Assembly: GCF_004328625.1 (NCBI RefSeq) | Contig: NZ_CP032229.1 | Span: 3,410,001 to 3,474,000 of the forward strand | Length of the DNA: 64,000 nucleotides | Source: Streptomyces seoulensis | Lineage (GTDB): Bacteria > Actinomycetota > Actinomycetes > Streptomycetales > Streptomycetaceae | Direction: 5' to 3' | Shown: piece after piece, positions 31,006-38,895 of the stretch | Layout of the letters: the number at the start of each line of letters is the position of its first letter | Numbering within the stretch: position 1 is the first letter of the stretch | Notes under the pieces: generated by a model | Told to the model about the DNA's origin: nothing | The model's input: only the letters and a program-made list of their open reading frames with translations | Database searches by the model: none | Program-made: the position numbers and the translations under genes

Positions 31006-31785
31006 TCAGCCTTCCTGCGTGTCGTCCGGGTGGGTGGCCGCCTGCTGGGCGGAGGCGGCCGCCTGCTTCTGCTCCATGAGCAGGGCCAGCACCCGGTTCA
31101 CGTACTCCTCGGTGCTCTCCTTGGTGATGCCGAGGCCGGCCAGGACGCCGGTGCCGTTCTCCTGCTCCAGCAGGGCCAGCAGGATGTGCTCGGTGCCGAT
31201 GTAGTTGTGGCCGAGCCGGAGTGCCTCGCGGAAGGTGAGTTCCAGGGCCTTCTTGGCCTCGGGGCCGTAAGGGACCAGATCGGGAGTGGATTCGGTGGCC
31301 GGGGGGAGCGCGGCGGTCGCGGCCTCGCGCACGGCGTCGGCCTGGACGCCCTGCGTCTCCATCGCCTTGACCGCGAGGCCCTCCGGTTCGGCCAGCAGGC
31401 CGAGGATCAGGTGCTCGGGGCGGCCCTCGGCGTTGCGGGCGGTCACCGCGGCGTTGTGCGCCGCCATGACGACGTTGCGGGCGCGCGGGGTGTAGCGGTT
31501 GAAGCCCTGGCTGGGGTCGAGGTCGGCCGACTCCTTGGAGACGAAGCGCTTCTGCGCCGCCTGCCGGGTCACGCCCATGCTCCTGCCGATGTCGGTCCAG
31601 GACGCGCCCGAGCGGCGGGCCTGGTCCACGAAGTGCCCGATCAGATGGTCCGCCACGTCGCCCAGGTGGTCCGCGGCGATCACCGCGTCCTGAAGCTGTT
31701 CGAGGGGTTCGGCGCGGGCGGTCTTGATGGCCTCGATGAGGTCGTCGAGGCGTACGGATGCCGTGACTTTCGGGTTGGTCGCCAT
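31006..31785 (-). CDS. HTH plus Clp-N repeat protein
   Basis: 259 residues. Residues 1-75 form a helical region ending WTDIGRSMGVTRQAAQKRF, a good helix-turn-helix. Residues 85-235 are two Clp-N repeats (PRARNVVMAAHNAA with EHLILGLL, and EAKKALELTFREAL with GTEHILLALL), the substrate/adaptor-binding domain of ClpA/ClpC. There is no AAA+ ATPase, so it is not a chaperone. It looks like a DNA-binding regulator whose Clp-N module could sense or mimic Clp clients. The promoter is leaderless and covered by repeated half-sites (31788-31832), which suggests self-control. It precedes the polymerase gene on the same strand by 60 bases. Confidence 0.8.
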   Translation of the reverse strand: MATNPKVTASVRLDDLIEAIKTARAEPLEQLQDAVIAADHLGDVADHLIGHFVDQARRSGASWTDIGRSMGVTRQAAQKRFVSKESADLDPSQGFNRYTPRARNVVMAAHNAAVTARNAEGRPEHLILGLLAEPEGLAVKAMETQGVQADAVREAATAALPPATESTPDLVPYGPEAKKALELTFREALRLGHNYIGTEHILLALLEQENGTGVLAGLGITKESTEEYVNRVLALLMEQKQAAASAQQAATHPDDTQEG

Positions 31786-31787
31786 GT

Positions 31788-31832
31788 GACAACCGTAGGT
31801 TGACGGTGACGAGGTGTCAACCGATGGTTGAC
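31788..31832 (-). promoter_or_regulatory. Leaderless consensus promoter with repeated GGTTGAC half-sites
   Basis: On the minus strand TTGACA (31820-31815), 17 bases, then TACGGT (31797-31792) is a full sigma-HrdB-type promoter; seven bases on is the A of ATG 31785, so the mRNA should be leaderless. The same stretch holds GGTTGAC at 31798-31804 and 31826-31832, its reverse complement GTCAACC at 31816-31822, and a variant GACAACC at 31788-31794. The half-sites overlap both hexamers, which is the layout of a repressor operator. Confidence 0.75.
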
Positions 31833-31859
31833 AGTCGATTCACGGGAGGGGCCGGAGAG

Positions 31860-31878
31860 TTGTCCACAGGCTGTGGAC
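31860..31878. promoter_or_regulatory. DnaA-box palindrome
   Basis: TTGTCCACA, a perfect Streptomyces DnaA box, forms with TGTGGAC a 7-bp palindrome (GTCCACA/TGTGGAC). It is a single site near the DUF2786 gene, not an origin. Confidence 0.45.
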
Positions 31879-31920
31879 GGCTTCTGCGGGCTGTCGGCCC
31901 GTCGTGGCACGATCGACCAC

Positions 31921-33030
31921 GTGACCAGCACTGTCAGCACCGTCGAACGCGCCTTCGCGGCCGCTCTCTACGACGACACCGACTCGGGACTCGACACCGG
32001 CGCGTCCCTGCTCGCCGCCGACACCGGCGCCGACGCCGAACTCACCCGGCGCGGCGAGGAGTTCATGACGGCCGCCTGGCAGCGCGGGTGGCAGCCCGCC
32101 GATGTGGCGCGGCTGGTGCGCCGCGAGTTGGAGGACGCCCACCTCGGCCTCGCCGCCGCGCTGATCCGGGCCCAGGCGGCCAAGGACCGGCCGCGCGGGC
32201 CGCGTTGGACGGCCCAGCTCGACGCCCTCGCCGAGCAGCCCGAGCCCCGCCCCGCCGACCGCTTCTCGCACGCCACCACCGTCCTGGAGCTGTACCGGCT
32301 GCTGCTGCGCCTGCCCACGCTGGAGCCGCTGGAGGAACCCCGCCGGGCCGCCGGACCGGGCACGTCCCGCACCCTCGGCCGTATCCGCGCGCTGCTCGCC
32401 AAGGCCGAGGGCACCGGGTACCCGGAGGAGGCCGAGGCGCTCACCGCCAAAGCGCAGGAGCTGATGGCCCGGCACAGTGTCGACGAGGCGCTGCTCGCCG
32501 CCTCCGCCCCGGCGCCGGACGCGCCCGGCGCCTGCCGGATAGGCGTCGAGCCGCCGTACGAGCAGGCCAAGGCCGTCCTGCTGGACGCGGTCGCCCGTGC
32601 CAACCACTGCCGCGCGGTGTGGAACGAGCCGTACGCCTTCTCCACGGTCGTCGGCTTCGAGGCCGACCTGGAGGCGGTCGAGCTGCTGTACACCTCGCTG
32701 GTGGTGCAGGCCACGCACGCGATGGCCAGAGCCGAGAACGCCCAGCGGGCCGGGGGGCGCAAGCGGACCAAGACCTTCCGGCAGTCGTTCCTCGCCGCCT
32801 ACGCCCACCGCGTCGGCGACCGTCTCGCCGCCGCCGCGGAGAGCCAGGTCAGCGCGGACCTGCTCCCGGTGCTGGTCACCCGCGAAACAGCCGTCACCCA
32901 CCGCCTGGAGACGATGTTCCCGCGCACGACCACCACCCGCCTGCGCGGCATCACCGACGAGGCCGGCTGGACGGAGGGGGCGAAAGCGGCGGACAAGGCC
33001 CAGGTGAGGTCACGCCCGAGGCTGCCGTGA
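31921..33030 (+). CDS. DUF2786 domain protein
   Basis: 369 residues. SRTLGRIRALLAKAEGTGYPEEAEALTAKAQELMARHSVDE at about 148-188 is the DUF2786 core (here described by its ends only), followed by a region with conserved basic stretches (GGRKRTKTFRQ, HRVGDRL). The family has no proven function; some members sit near phage or DNA-related genes. GTG 31921 is chosen because it begins the conserved region and CACGAT lies seven bases upstream, as in leaderless genes. Divergent from the Clp-N protein. It ends 20 bases before a convergent lipoprotein gene. Confidence 0.75.
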   Translation: MTSTVSTVERAFAAALYDDTDSGLDTGASLLAADTGADAELTRRGEEFMTAAWQRGWQPADVARLVRRELEDAHLGLAAALIRAQAAKDRPRGPRWTAQLDALAEQPEPRPADRFSHATTVLELYRLLLRLPTLEPLEEPRRAAGPGTSRTLGRIRALLAKAEGTGYPEEAEALTAKAQELMARHSVDEALLAASAPAPDAPGACRIGVEPPYEQAKAVLLDAVARANHCRAVWNEPYAFSTVVGFEADLEAVELLYTSLVVQATHAMARAENAQRAGGRKRTKTFRQSFLAAYAHRVGDRLAAAAESQVSADLLPVLVTRETAVTHRLETMFPRTTTTRLRGITDEAGWTEGAKAADKAQVRSRPRLP

Positions 33031-33050
33031 GCACCCGCCCCCGGAAGGTC

Positions 33051-33578
33051 CTAGTCGCCGACCTGCTGGAAGGCGCTCACCGACGCGTTCACCGCGTCCG
33101 CGCCCTTCGCGGCGACCGGGCCGAACTTCCAGGGGAAGGTCTTGGCCTCGCCGCCGCCGGGGAGGGTGACCTCCATGGTGCTCGCGTTCAGCGCCTTCGC
33201 GTCGCCGTCCGCGCCGCGGGTGTAGGAGATGGTGAAGGTCGCCGACGCGCCCTTGGCCAGCTTCAGGGTCTGGGGCTGCGCGCCCTCGCCGGCCGACAGC
33301 TTCACCGAGCGGTCGCCCTGGCGCAGGACGACGCCGGGGAAGTGGTCCAGGGTGCAGGGGGCGCTCTGGTTGGTGATGCTGACCGGCACCTCGCCGGTGT
33401 CCCCGGCGGCGGGCGCGACGCTCGCGGAGCCGACCTCCAGGGCCACCGCGCCGGTCGCACAGCCCGATCCGGTCTTGCTCTTGGCGCCGTCCGCGCCGCC
33501 ACTGCCGCCGCCGTCGCAGGCGGTCAGGGCGAGGGCGGCGGCGAGAACGGTGAGGGTGAGCGGAATGACGCGGCGCAT
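33051..33578 (-). CDS. DUF4232-type lipoprotein
   Basis: 175 residues. MRRVIPLTLTVLAAALALTAC gives a signal peptide with lipobox LTAC (Cys 21). After a Gly/Ser linker the mature domain is beta-rich with two Cys (GSGCATG and APCTLDHFPG), GVVLRQGD and a repeated hydrophobic strand pattern, matching the DUF4232 fold of actinobacterial surface lipoproteins. Function unknown. The next gene on the same strand upstream (33678-34160) is another small lipoprotein. Confidence 0.8.
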   Translation of the reverse strand: MRRVIPLTLTVLAAALALTACDGGGSGGADGAKSKTGSGCATGAVALEVGSASVAPAAGDTGEVPVSITNQSAPCTLDHFPGVVLRQGDRSVKLSAGEGAQPQTLKLAKGASATFTISYTRGADGDAKALNASTMEVTLPGGGEAKTFPWKFGPVAAKGADAVNASVSAFQQVGD

Positions 33579-33677
33579 GTACTGGTCCCATCGAGGTCGT
33601 GACGTCTCCCCGCATCATGGCGCCTCGGCGCGGCGGCCGAGCACGCACCCCCGCCGATTCACCAGGACGGGGAACGC

Positions 33678-34160
33678 CTACGACGGCTGGAGACTCGTCG
33701 GCAGCCCGGTCGGCAGCTTGCCGCCCTCCGCCCTGGTGTACGACTCCGACCCGGCACCGCCCTTCCAGGTCACCTTCAGCCCCTTGGCGTCGACGGAGTC
33801 GACCGTGCCCTCGGCCCGGCTGTCGTCGCCGCCCTGACAGGTCAGCCTGATCACGCCCTGCCCCGCCCGCTCGCCCGCCGTACCGCTGCACACCGTGCCG
33901 CCGGTGACGAAGAGGCCGGCCTGCTTGCCGGTGATGACCAGGGCGACGATCTTGCCGCCGCCGGTGGTGATCCAGCTGCCCTGGAGCCGGTCGGAGGCGC
34001 CCGCGCCTCCGGAGCCGTCCTGGCCGGAGGGGGCCGGGGCCGCGCTGCTCGTGGTGGGGGAGTCGTCCGGGGAGCCGTCCCCGCCGCAGGCCGTCACGCC
34101 GAGCGCGAGCGCGCCCACCAGTCCCGCCGCCGCAGCGGCCCGTACCTTCGCCGTCGTCAC
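33678..34160 (-). CDS. Small lipoprotein
   Basis: 160 residues from GTG 34160, which follows GGGAG by five bases. The signal peptide ends ALGVTACG (lipobox VTAC, Cys about 25). A Ser/Pro/Gly linker leads to a small beta domain beginning LQGSWITTGGGKIVALVIT, with Cys residues in TVCSGTAG and RLTCQGGD. No family recognised with confidence. The GSW start and the pattern of strands resemble small lipocalin-like surface proteins, which is only a guess. Confidence 0.75.
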   Translation of the reverse strand: MTTAKVRAAAAAGLVGALALGVTACGGDGSPDDSPTTSSAAPAPSGQDGSGGAGASDRLQGSWITTGGGKIVALVITGKQAGLFVTGGTVCSGTAGERAGQGVIRLTCQGGDDSRAEGTVDSVDAKGLKVTWKGGAGSESYTRAEGGKLPTGLPTSLQPS

Positions 34161-34305
34161 GTCAAGCTCCCAACCAGTAGCCGGTCGCCCCGCCGGCCGT
34201 GCGCGAGGCCCCCCTGAGCCGGAGGTCCGCAGCAAGTTACCAGCCGTTACCCGGGGGAATCCCGGACACCGGGCAACAGGAAGGGCCCCGCGCGCGTCTC
34301 CCCCC

Positions 34306-34350
34306 GAAGTGGGACGTTCCGAAGTGGGACGTTCCGAAGTGGGACGTTGC
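34306..34350 (+). repeat. Three tandem copies of a 15-bp unit
   Basis: GAAGTGGGACGTTCC occurs at 34306-34320 and 34321-34335, and a third copy at 34336-34350 differs in two of its last bases. The unit resembles an iteron or operator array. It lies in the 434-base gap between the lipoprotein and DUF397 genes. Confidence 0.85.
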
Positions 34351-34393
34351 GATTTGGACTACCTGGCGCGGAAGCGCGGGCACGACGCCCGCC

Positions 34394-34427
34394 CGCGCAT
34401 GCCCGAACCCGCTTTCGGGCATGCGCG
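34394..34427 (+). terminator. 14-bp orphan hairpin
   Basis: CGCGCATGCCCGAA (34394-34407) pairs perfectly with 34414-34427 around CCCGCT. No known gene ends here on either strand, so it may terminate a short RNA that begins near the 15-bp repeats, or block antisense reading. Confidence 0.6.
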
Positions 34428-34496
34428 TCAACACCACCTGCCCCAGGGCCTCGGGTAAAGCGGACGTCAAAGCTGTAACCGCGGGAACACCCGCCG

Positions 34497-34522
34497 TGCA
34501 CGTGCATCTGCCCATTCATCTG
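34497..34522 (+). promoter_or_regulatory. 26-bp shared motif upstream of the DUF397 gene
   Basis: The stretch begins TGCACGTGCATCTGCCC and ends CATCTG. It matches 24 of 26 positions with the inverted copy at 35546-35571 and lies 72 bases before GTG 34595. Two CATCTG elements and an E-box-like CACGTG are inside. Probably a binding site for a regulator of both genes. Confidence 0.7.
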
Positions 34523-34594
34523 CACATGAACAAGGTTATGATCCGGGTCGATCGACCATGGCCACATCAGACAGTGCACAGCGGGGAGCGACCT

Positions 34595-34864
34595 GTGGAC
34601 CGCTACGTTGACGGCGTGTACGGGGGGTACGACGTGTACAACGGCATGACTGCCACGCAGCTGGACGGCGTGGCCTGGCAGAAGAGTCGCCACAGCAACT
34701 CCCAGGGTTCCTGCGTGGAGTTCGCGCGGCTGCCCGGCGGCGAGGTCGCGGTGCGCAACTCGCGCTTCCCGGACGGGCCCGCGCTGGTCTACACCCGCGC
34801 GGAGATCGAGGCGATGCTGCTCGGCATCAAGGACGGCGAGTTCGACCACCTCATCGCCGGCTGA
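34595..34864 (+). CDS. DUF397 domain protein
   Basis: 89 residues. WQKSRHSNSQGSCVEFA at about 27-43 and EVAVRNSRFPDGPAL are the DUF397 hallmarks; the end is YTRAEIEAMLLGIKDGEFDHL. Streptomyces genomes carry many DUF397 genes beside Xre regulators of the WhiJ type and small ATP-binding proteins; the protein is thought to antagonise its partner regulator. GTG 34595 has GGGGAG seven bases upstream. ATG 34526 and ATG 34646 are also in frame. It stands 88 bases from the end of the convergent ATP-binding gene. Confidence 0.85.
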   Translation: MDRYVDGVYGGYDVYNGMTATQLDGVAWQKSRHSNSQGSCVEFARLPGGEVAVRNSRFPDGPALVYTRAEIEAMLLGIKDGEFDHLIAG

Positions 34865-34952
34865 CCCCACCACCGGCGGCCCCGGGCGGCAGCCGGTCCG
34901 GCAACGATGTCAACGCCCCTGGCCGGCAAGGGAGCCGGGCATCGTCAGCCGA

Positions 34953-35471
34953 CTAGAGGCCGCCCTGCCCGGCATCGTCCTTCCCGAGCCGGAACAGCGC
35001 CCACACCAGCTTGCCCCCGGCGCCGCCCGAGGCCGGATGCCAGCCCCAGCCGTCCGCGAAGGACTCCACCAGCAGCAGCCCGCGCCCGGACTCGGCCGAG
35101 AAGTCGTCCTCGGTCTCGCGCGGCACCGGACTCTCGTCGCTCGGGTCGCGCACCGCGCACACCAGCCGCCCGGTCCAGCGCAGCAGATGCAGCCGCACGG
35201 GCGCCGACTGCCCTGCGCCGGGCGGGAGTTCGGCGGGCAGGGCATGGCGCAGCGCGTTGGTGACGAGTTCGGAGACGACCAGGGCTATGTCGTCGAAGCG
35301 GTCGCCGACGTCCCACGGGCCGAGGGTGGAGCGGGTGAAGTTCCGCGCCTCGCCGACGGCCTCGTAGCGGGCCGGCAGCGCGCAGGAGGCGGCGTCGGAC
35401 ACGGCCGAGGGGTCCAGCGGAGGAAGGCCCTGCCGTAACGGCTTGAGCATGGTCGATCCATTCGTCCCCAT
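34953..35471 (-). CDS. ATP-binding regulator (HATPase/RsbW-like) with TTA codon
   Basis: 172 residues, a single HATPase_c domain: VVSELVTNALRHA (about 77-89) is the N-box, CAVRDPSDE the G1 region with its Asp, and ESGRGLLLVESFADGWGW the G2 box. Such proteins are RsbW-like anti-sigma factors or small regulators. Start ATG 35471 follows GGGAG by eight bases. Codon 12 is TTA (35436-35438), which requires the bldA tRNA, so translation should be delayed to development. The 26-bp motif shared with the DUF397 gene lies 75 bases upstream. Clustered with an Xre gene, as in the WhiJ-type loci. Confidence 0.82.
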   Translation of the reverse strand: MGTNGSTMLKPLRQGLPPLDPSAVSDAASCALPARYEAVGEARNFTRSTLGPWDVGDRFDDIALVVSELVTNALRHALPAELPPGAGQSAPVRLHLLRWTGRLVCAVRDPSDESPVPRETEDDFSAESGRGLLLVESFADGWGWHPASGGAGGKLVWALFRLGKDDAGQGGL

Positions 35472-35545
35472 GCGAGGCACTCCCGGAATTCGCGGTCGTT
35501 GCGAGGCAGCGGTGGCGCGGCACCCATGGTTTCGGATGCGCACAG

Positions 35546-35571
35546 CAGATGCAAGGGCAGATGCACGTGCA
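35546..35571 (-). promoter_or_regulatory. 26-bp shared motif upstream of the ATP-binding regulator
   Basis: Inverted copy of the element at 34497-34522, identical at 24 of 26 positions, 75 bases from the ATG 35471. The near-identical distances (72 and 75 bases) point to a common mode of promoter control. The rest of the 297-base gap 35472-35768 shows no gene. Confidence 0.7.
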
Positions 35572-35768
35572 CGCGGCCGAAATCGCCCTGCGCGTACCGC
35601 TTCTTGGCCATTTTTTCCGCCATCGAGGCGTACATCGGCGCCAGTGGTCGTGACCTCTGGCGGGCAGGAACGGTTCACCTCTTTCCGTTTCCGTAACCGT
35701 ACGAGTACTGCTTGAAGTGTTTTAGTGGCAGACTCAGGCACTTGCGGATGGTTGGGGAGGCGACGTAC

Positions 35769-36629
35769 GTGAGCGCGGGAGAGCCCGGATCGGTGGTGCG
35801 GCGGATGCTGCTCGGCTCGCAACTCAGGCGGCTGCGAGAGGCGCGGGGGATCACACGCGAGGCGGCGGGTTACTCGATCCGCGCCTCCGAATCGAAGATC
35901 AGCCGGATGGAACTGGGCCGGGTGAGCTTCAAGACCAGGGACGTCGAAGACCTGTTGACGCTCTACGGCATCGACGACGAGGCGGAGCGCGAATCGCTGC
36001 TCTCCCTCGCGCGGGAGGCCAACGTGGCGGGCTGGTGGCACAGTTACTCCGACGTGCTGCCGAGCTGGTTCCCCACCTATGTGGGCCTGGAGGGCGCCGC
36101 GCACCTCATCCGGGTCTACGAGGTGCAGTTCGTGCACGGCCTGCTCCAGACCGAGGACTACGCCCGCGCGGTCGTCCGGCGCGGCATGCGCGGCGCGAGC
36201 GCGGCGGACGTGGAGCGGCGGGTGGCGCTGCGCCTGGAGCGGCAGAAGCATCTGCTCGGCGACCACGCGCCGGAGTTCCACATCGTGCTCGACGAGGCCG
36301 CCCTGCACCGCCCCTACGGTGACCGCGAGGTCATGCGCGGCCAGCTCCGGCATCTGATCGAGGTCTCCGAGCGGCCCAACGTGCGCCTTCAGGTCATGCC
36401 CTTCGCCTTCGGCGGACACTCCGGGGAGAGCGGTGCCTTCACCCTGCTCAGCTTCCCCGAGTCGGACCTCTCCGACGTGGTCTACCTGGAGCAGCTCACC
36501 AGCGCCCTCTACCTGGACAAGCGCGAGGACGTCGCCCAGTACGAGCACGCGCTAAAGGAACTCCAGCAGGACAGCCCCGGGCCCGAGGAGAGCCGCGACC
36601 TCATCGCGAGGCTGGCCGAACAGGTGTAA
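35769..36629 (+). CDS. Xre-family regulator with DUF5753 (WhiJ-like)
   Basis: 286 residues. GSQLRRLREARGITREAAGYSIRASESKISRMELGR at about 17-52 (seen as the standard five-helix Xre domain) is followed by DUF5753 from about 100 to 275, with YEVQFVHGLLQTEDYAR and the LIEVSERPNVRLQVMPFAFGG core. This is the WhiJ/AbaA-type regulator that accompanies DUF397 genes in Streptomyces and controls development or antibiotic genes. GTG 35769 has GGGGAGG eight bases upstream. It is a good candidate for the protein that binds the paired 26-bp motif. Confidence 0.9.
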   Translation: MSAGEPGSVVRRMLLGSQLRRLREARGITREAAGYSIRASESKISRMELGRVSFKTRDVEDLLTLYGIDDEAERESLLSLAREANVAGWWHSYSDVLPSWFPTYVGLEGAAHLIRVYEVQFVHGLLQTEDYARAVVRRGMRGASAADVERRVALRLERQKHLLGDHAPEFHIVLDEAALHRPYGDREVMRGQLRHLIEVSERPNVRLQVMPFAFGGHSGESGAFTLLSFPESDLSDVVYLEQLTSALYLDKREDVAQYEHALKELQQDSPGPEESRDLIARLAEQV

Positions 36630-36743
36630 TGCGCAAGGGAGTTGAGGGGTCTCGCGCTCCTCGCTCCGCGTAGCGCACCCGTACGATGGCCTGTGATCAG
36701 CACCTGGCGTGACTCAGCCGTACGCTCACGATTGAGGGATCAC

Positions 36744-38204
36744 ATGGCGGCCTTTTTCAGCGACCTCGCCCAGCAGTACATCGACGGCGAATGGCGGCCG
36801 GGCACCGGCTCCTGGGACGTCATCGACTTCAACCCCTACGACGACGAGAAGCTGGCCTCGATCACCGTGGCCTCGGTCGACGAGATCGACCAGGCGTACC
36901 GGGCCGCCGAGCGCGTCCAGAAGGAATGGGCGCGCACCAGCCCCTACGCGCGTCGCGCGGTCTTCGAGCGGGCCCTCGGGCTGCTCCAGGAGCGCGAGGA
37001 GGAGATCGCCGAGCTGATCGTCGCGGAGCTGGGCGGTACCCGGGTGAAGGCCGGGTTCGAGCTGCACCTCGCCAAGGAGTTCCTGCGCGAGGCGGTCCAC
37101 CTGGCGCTGGCCCCCGAGGGCCGCATCCTGCCCTCCCCGCTGGAGGGCAAGGAGAACCGCGTCTACCGGGTGCCGGTCGGCGTGGTGGGCGTGATCAGCC
37201 CCTTCAACTTCCCGTTCCTGCTGTCGCTGAAGTCGGTCGCCCCGGCGCTCGCGCTCGGCAACGGCGTGGTGCTCAAGCCGCACCAGAACACGCCGATCGT
37301 GGGCGGCACCCTGATCGCCAAGCTCTTCGAGGACGCCGGCCTGCCCGGCGGGCTGCTCAACGTGGTGGTCACCGACATCGCGGAGATCGGGGACGCCTTC
37401 ATCGAGCACCCGGTGCCGCGTGTCATCTCCTTCACCGGCTCCGACGGCACCGGCCGCCATGTCGCCACCGTGTGCGCCGCGAACTTCAAGCGGGCGGTGC
37501 TCGAACTCGGCGGCAACAGCGCCCTGGTGGTGCTGGACGACGCCGACCTCGACTACGCGGTGGACGCGGCCGTCTTCAGCCGGTTCGTGCACCAGGGGCA
37601 GGTCTGCATGGCCGCCAACCGGGTGCTGGTGGACCGTTCGGTGGCCGGGCAGTTCACCGAGAAGTTCGTCGCCAAGGTGCGCTCACTGCCGGTCGGCGAC
37701 CCGCGCGACCCGGCCACGGTCATCGGCCCGGTCATCAACTCCACGCAGGCCAACGCCCTCTCCTCGGTGGTCGAGCAGGCGCTCGCGGAGGGGGCGACGG
37801 CGCTGGTGCACGGCCCGGTCGAGGGCAATCTGGTCTCGCCCAGCGTGCTCACCGGCCTGCCGGAGGGGTCGGAGCTGCTGCGGCAGGAGGTCTTCGGGCC
37901 GGTCGTCTTCCTCGTGCCGTTCGACGGCGAGGAGGAGGCGGTCCGGATCGTCAACGACACCCCCTACGGGCTCAGCGGCGCCGTCCACACCGGTGACATC
38001 GAACGTGGGGTGGCCTTCGCGCGGCGGATCGACACCGGGATGTTCCATGTGAACGACGGCACCGTGCACGACGAGCCGATCGTGCCCTTCGGCGGGGAGA
38101 AGCACTCCGGCACCGGCCGGCTGAACGGCGAGACGACCCTGGAGGCGTTCACCACCACCAAGTGGATCTCGGTGCAGCACGGCCGCAGCGGCTTCCCGTT
38201 CTGA
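36744..38204 (+). CDS. NAD(P)-dependent aldehyde dehydrogenase, benzaldehyde dehydrogenase-like
   Basis: 486 residues. The ALDH superfamily signature is complete: VGVISPFNFPF, SFTGSDGTG, LELGGNSALVVLDDAD with the general-base Glu, and QGQVCMAANR with the catalytic Cys. The closest pattern I recall is the benzaldehyde/vanillin dehydrogenase group, but substrate choice cannot be read from motifs. ATG 36744 has GAGGGA upstream; TACGAT at about 36682 is a possible -10. It stands alone. Confidence 0.93.
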   Translation: MAAFFSDLAQQYIDGEWRPGTGSWDVIDFNPYDDEKLASITVASVDEIDQAYRAAERVQKEWARTSPYARRAVFERALGLLQEREEEIAELIVAELGGTRVKAGFELHLAKEFLREAVHLALAPEGRILPSPLEGKENRVYRVPVGVVGVISPFNFPFLLSLKSVAPALALGNGVVLKPHQNTPIVGGTLIAKLFEDAGLPGGLLNVVVTDIAEIGDAFIEHPVPRVISFTGSDGTGRHVATVCAANFKRAVLELGGNSALVVLDDADLDYAVDAAVFSRFVHQGQVCMAANRVLVDRSVAGQFTEKFVAKVRSLPVGDPRDPATVIGPVINSTQANALSSVVEQALAEGATALVHGPVEGNLVSPSVLTGLPEGSELLRQEVFGPVVFLVPFDGEEEAVRIVNDTPYGLSGAVHTGDIERGVAFARRIDTGMFHVNDGTVHDEPIVPFGGEKHSGTGRLNGETTLEAFTTTKWISVQHGRSGFPF

Positions 38205-38325
38205 GCCGGCGCGAGAAGTTCCGGCACCACGGGCCAGCGAAAACACCATCTGTCCTCGATGGCCCGTAGCTTCTTCGGTGTCGGGGCGAACGGCACCGGC
38301 GGGACGGAAGAAGAGGCGGACGGTC

Positions 38326-38889
38326 ATGGTCACTCATGTGGGAGCCGAGGCACCGGGCGACGAGCGCGGAGCACTGCTGGCGTTCCTGGAGGAGCAGCGC
38401 GGCGGCATCCGCCGGGCCCTGCTGGGCGTGACGGAGGAGCAGGCGCGCACCCGGCCCAGCGCGAGCGGGCTGTCGCTGGGCGGGCTGCTGAAGCATGTCG
38501 CCGAGGTCGAGCAGGCGTGGCAGGCCCGCGCCCGCCAGGAGCCGCCGGCGGTGCACCGGGACCAGTCGAACTGGCAGGAGTGCTTCGAGCTCACCGACGA
38601 CGAGACGGTGGCGGGGCAGCTCGCGTACTGGGCGGAGCTGGCCGCGGAGACGGAGAAGCTGATCCGCTCCGCGCCCAGCCTGGACGACACCTTCCCGCTG
38701 CCCTCGGCCCCCTGGTTCCCGCCGGACGGCGCGGTCTCGCTGCGCTGGCTCTGTCTCCACCTGATCCGCGAGACGGCCCGCCACGCCGGTCACGCCGACA
38801 TCATCCGCGAGTCCCTGGACGGCAGGACGGCGTTCGAGCTGGTGGCGCTTGAGGAGCAGCAGTCGGAGTCCCAGCAGCCGGAGTCGTAG
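38326..38889 (+). CDS. DinB/DUF664 family protein
   Basis: 187 residues with the four-helix DinB-like fold: LGGLLKHVAEVEQAW (His in the first metal helix), the WL-LHLIRETARHAGHADIIRE stretch near 150-170 with His residues that complete a three-His metal site. DUF664 proteins are probably metal-dependent; some are mycothiol- or bacillithiol-dependent enzymes. ATG 38326 follows AGAGGCGG. Convergent with the decarboxylase, six bases apart. Confidence 0.85.
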   Translation: MVTHVGAEAPGDERGALLAFLEEQRGGIRRALLGVTEEQARTRPSASGLSLGGLLKHVAEVEQAWQARARQEPPAVHRDQSNWQECFELTDDETVAGQLAYWAELAAETEKLIRSAPSLDDTFPLPSAPWFPPDGAVSLRWLCLHLIRETARHAGHADIIRESLDGRTAFELVALEEQQSESQQPES

Positions 38890-38895
38890 TGGCCC

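Noticed and set aside
34199..34594. Reading frame with PKWDV repeated three times upstream of the DUF397 gene
   Set aside because: The repeat is the 15-bp DNA unit read as five codons. The stretch has no Streptomyces codon bias and contains a terminator hairpin, so it is not coding.
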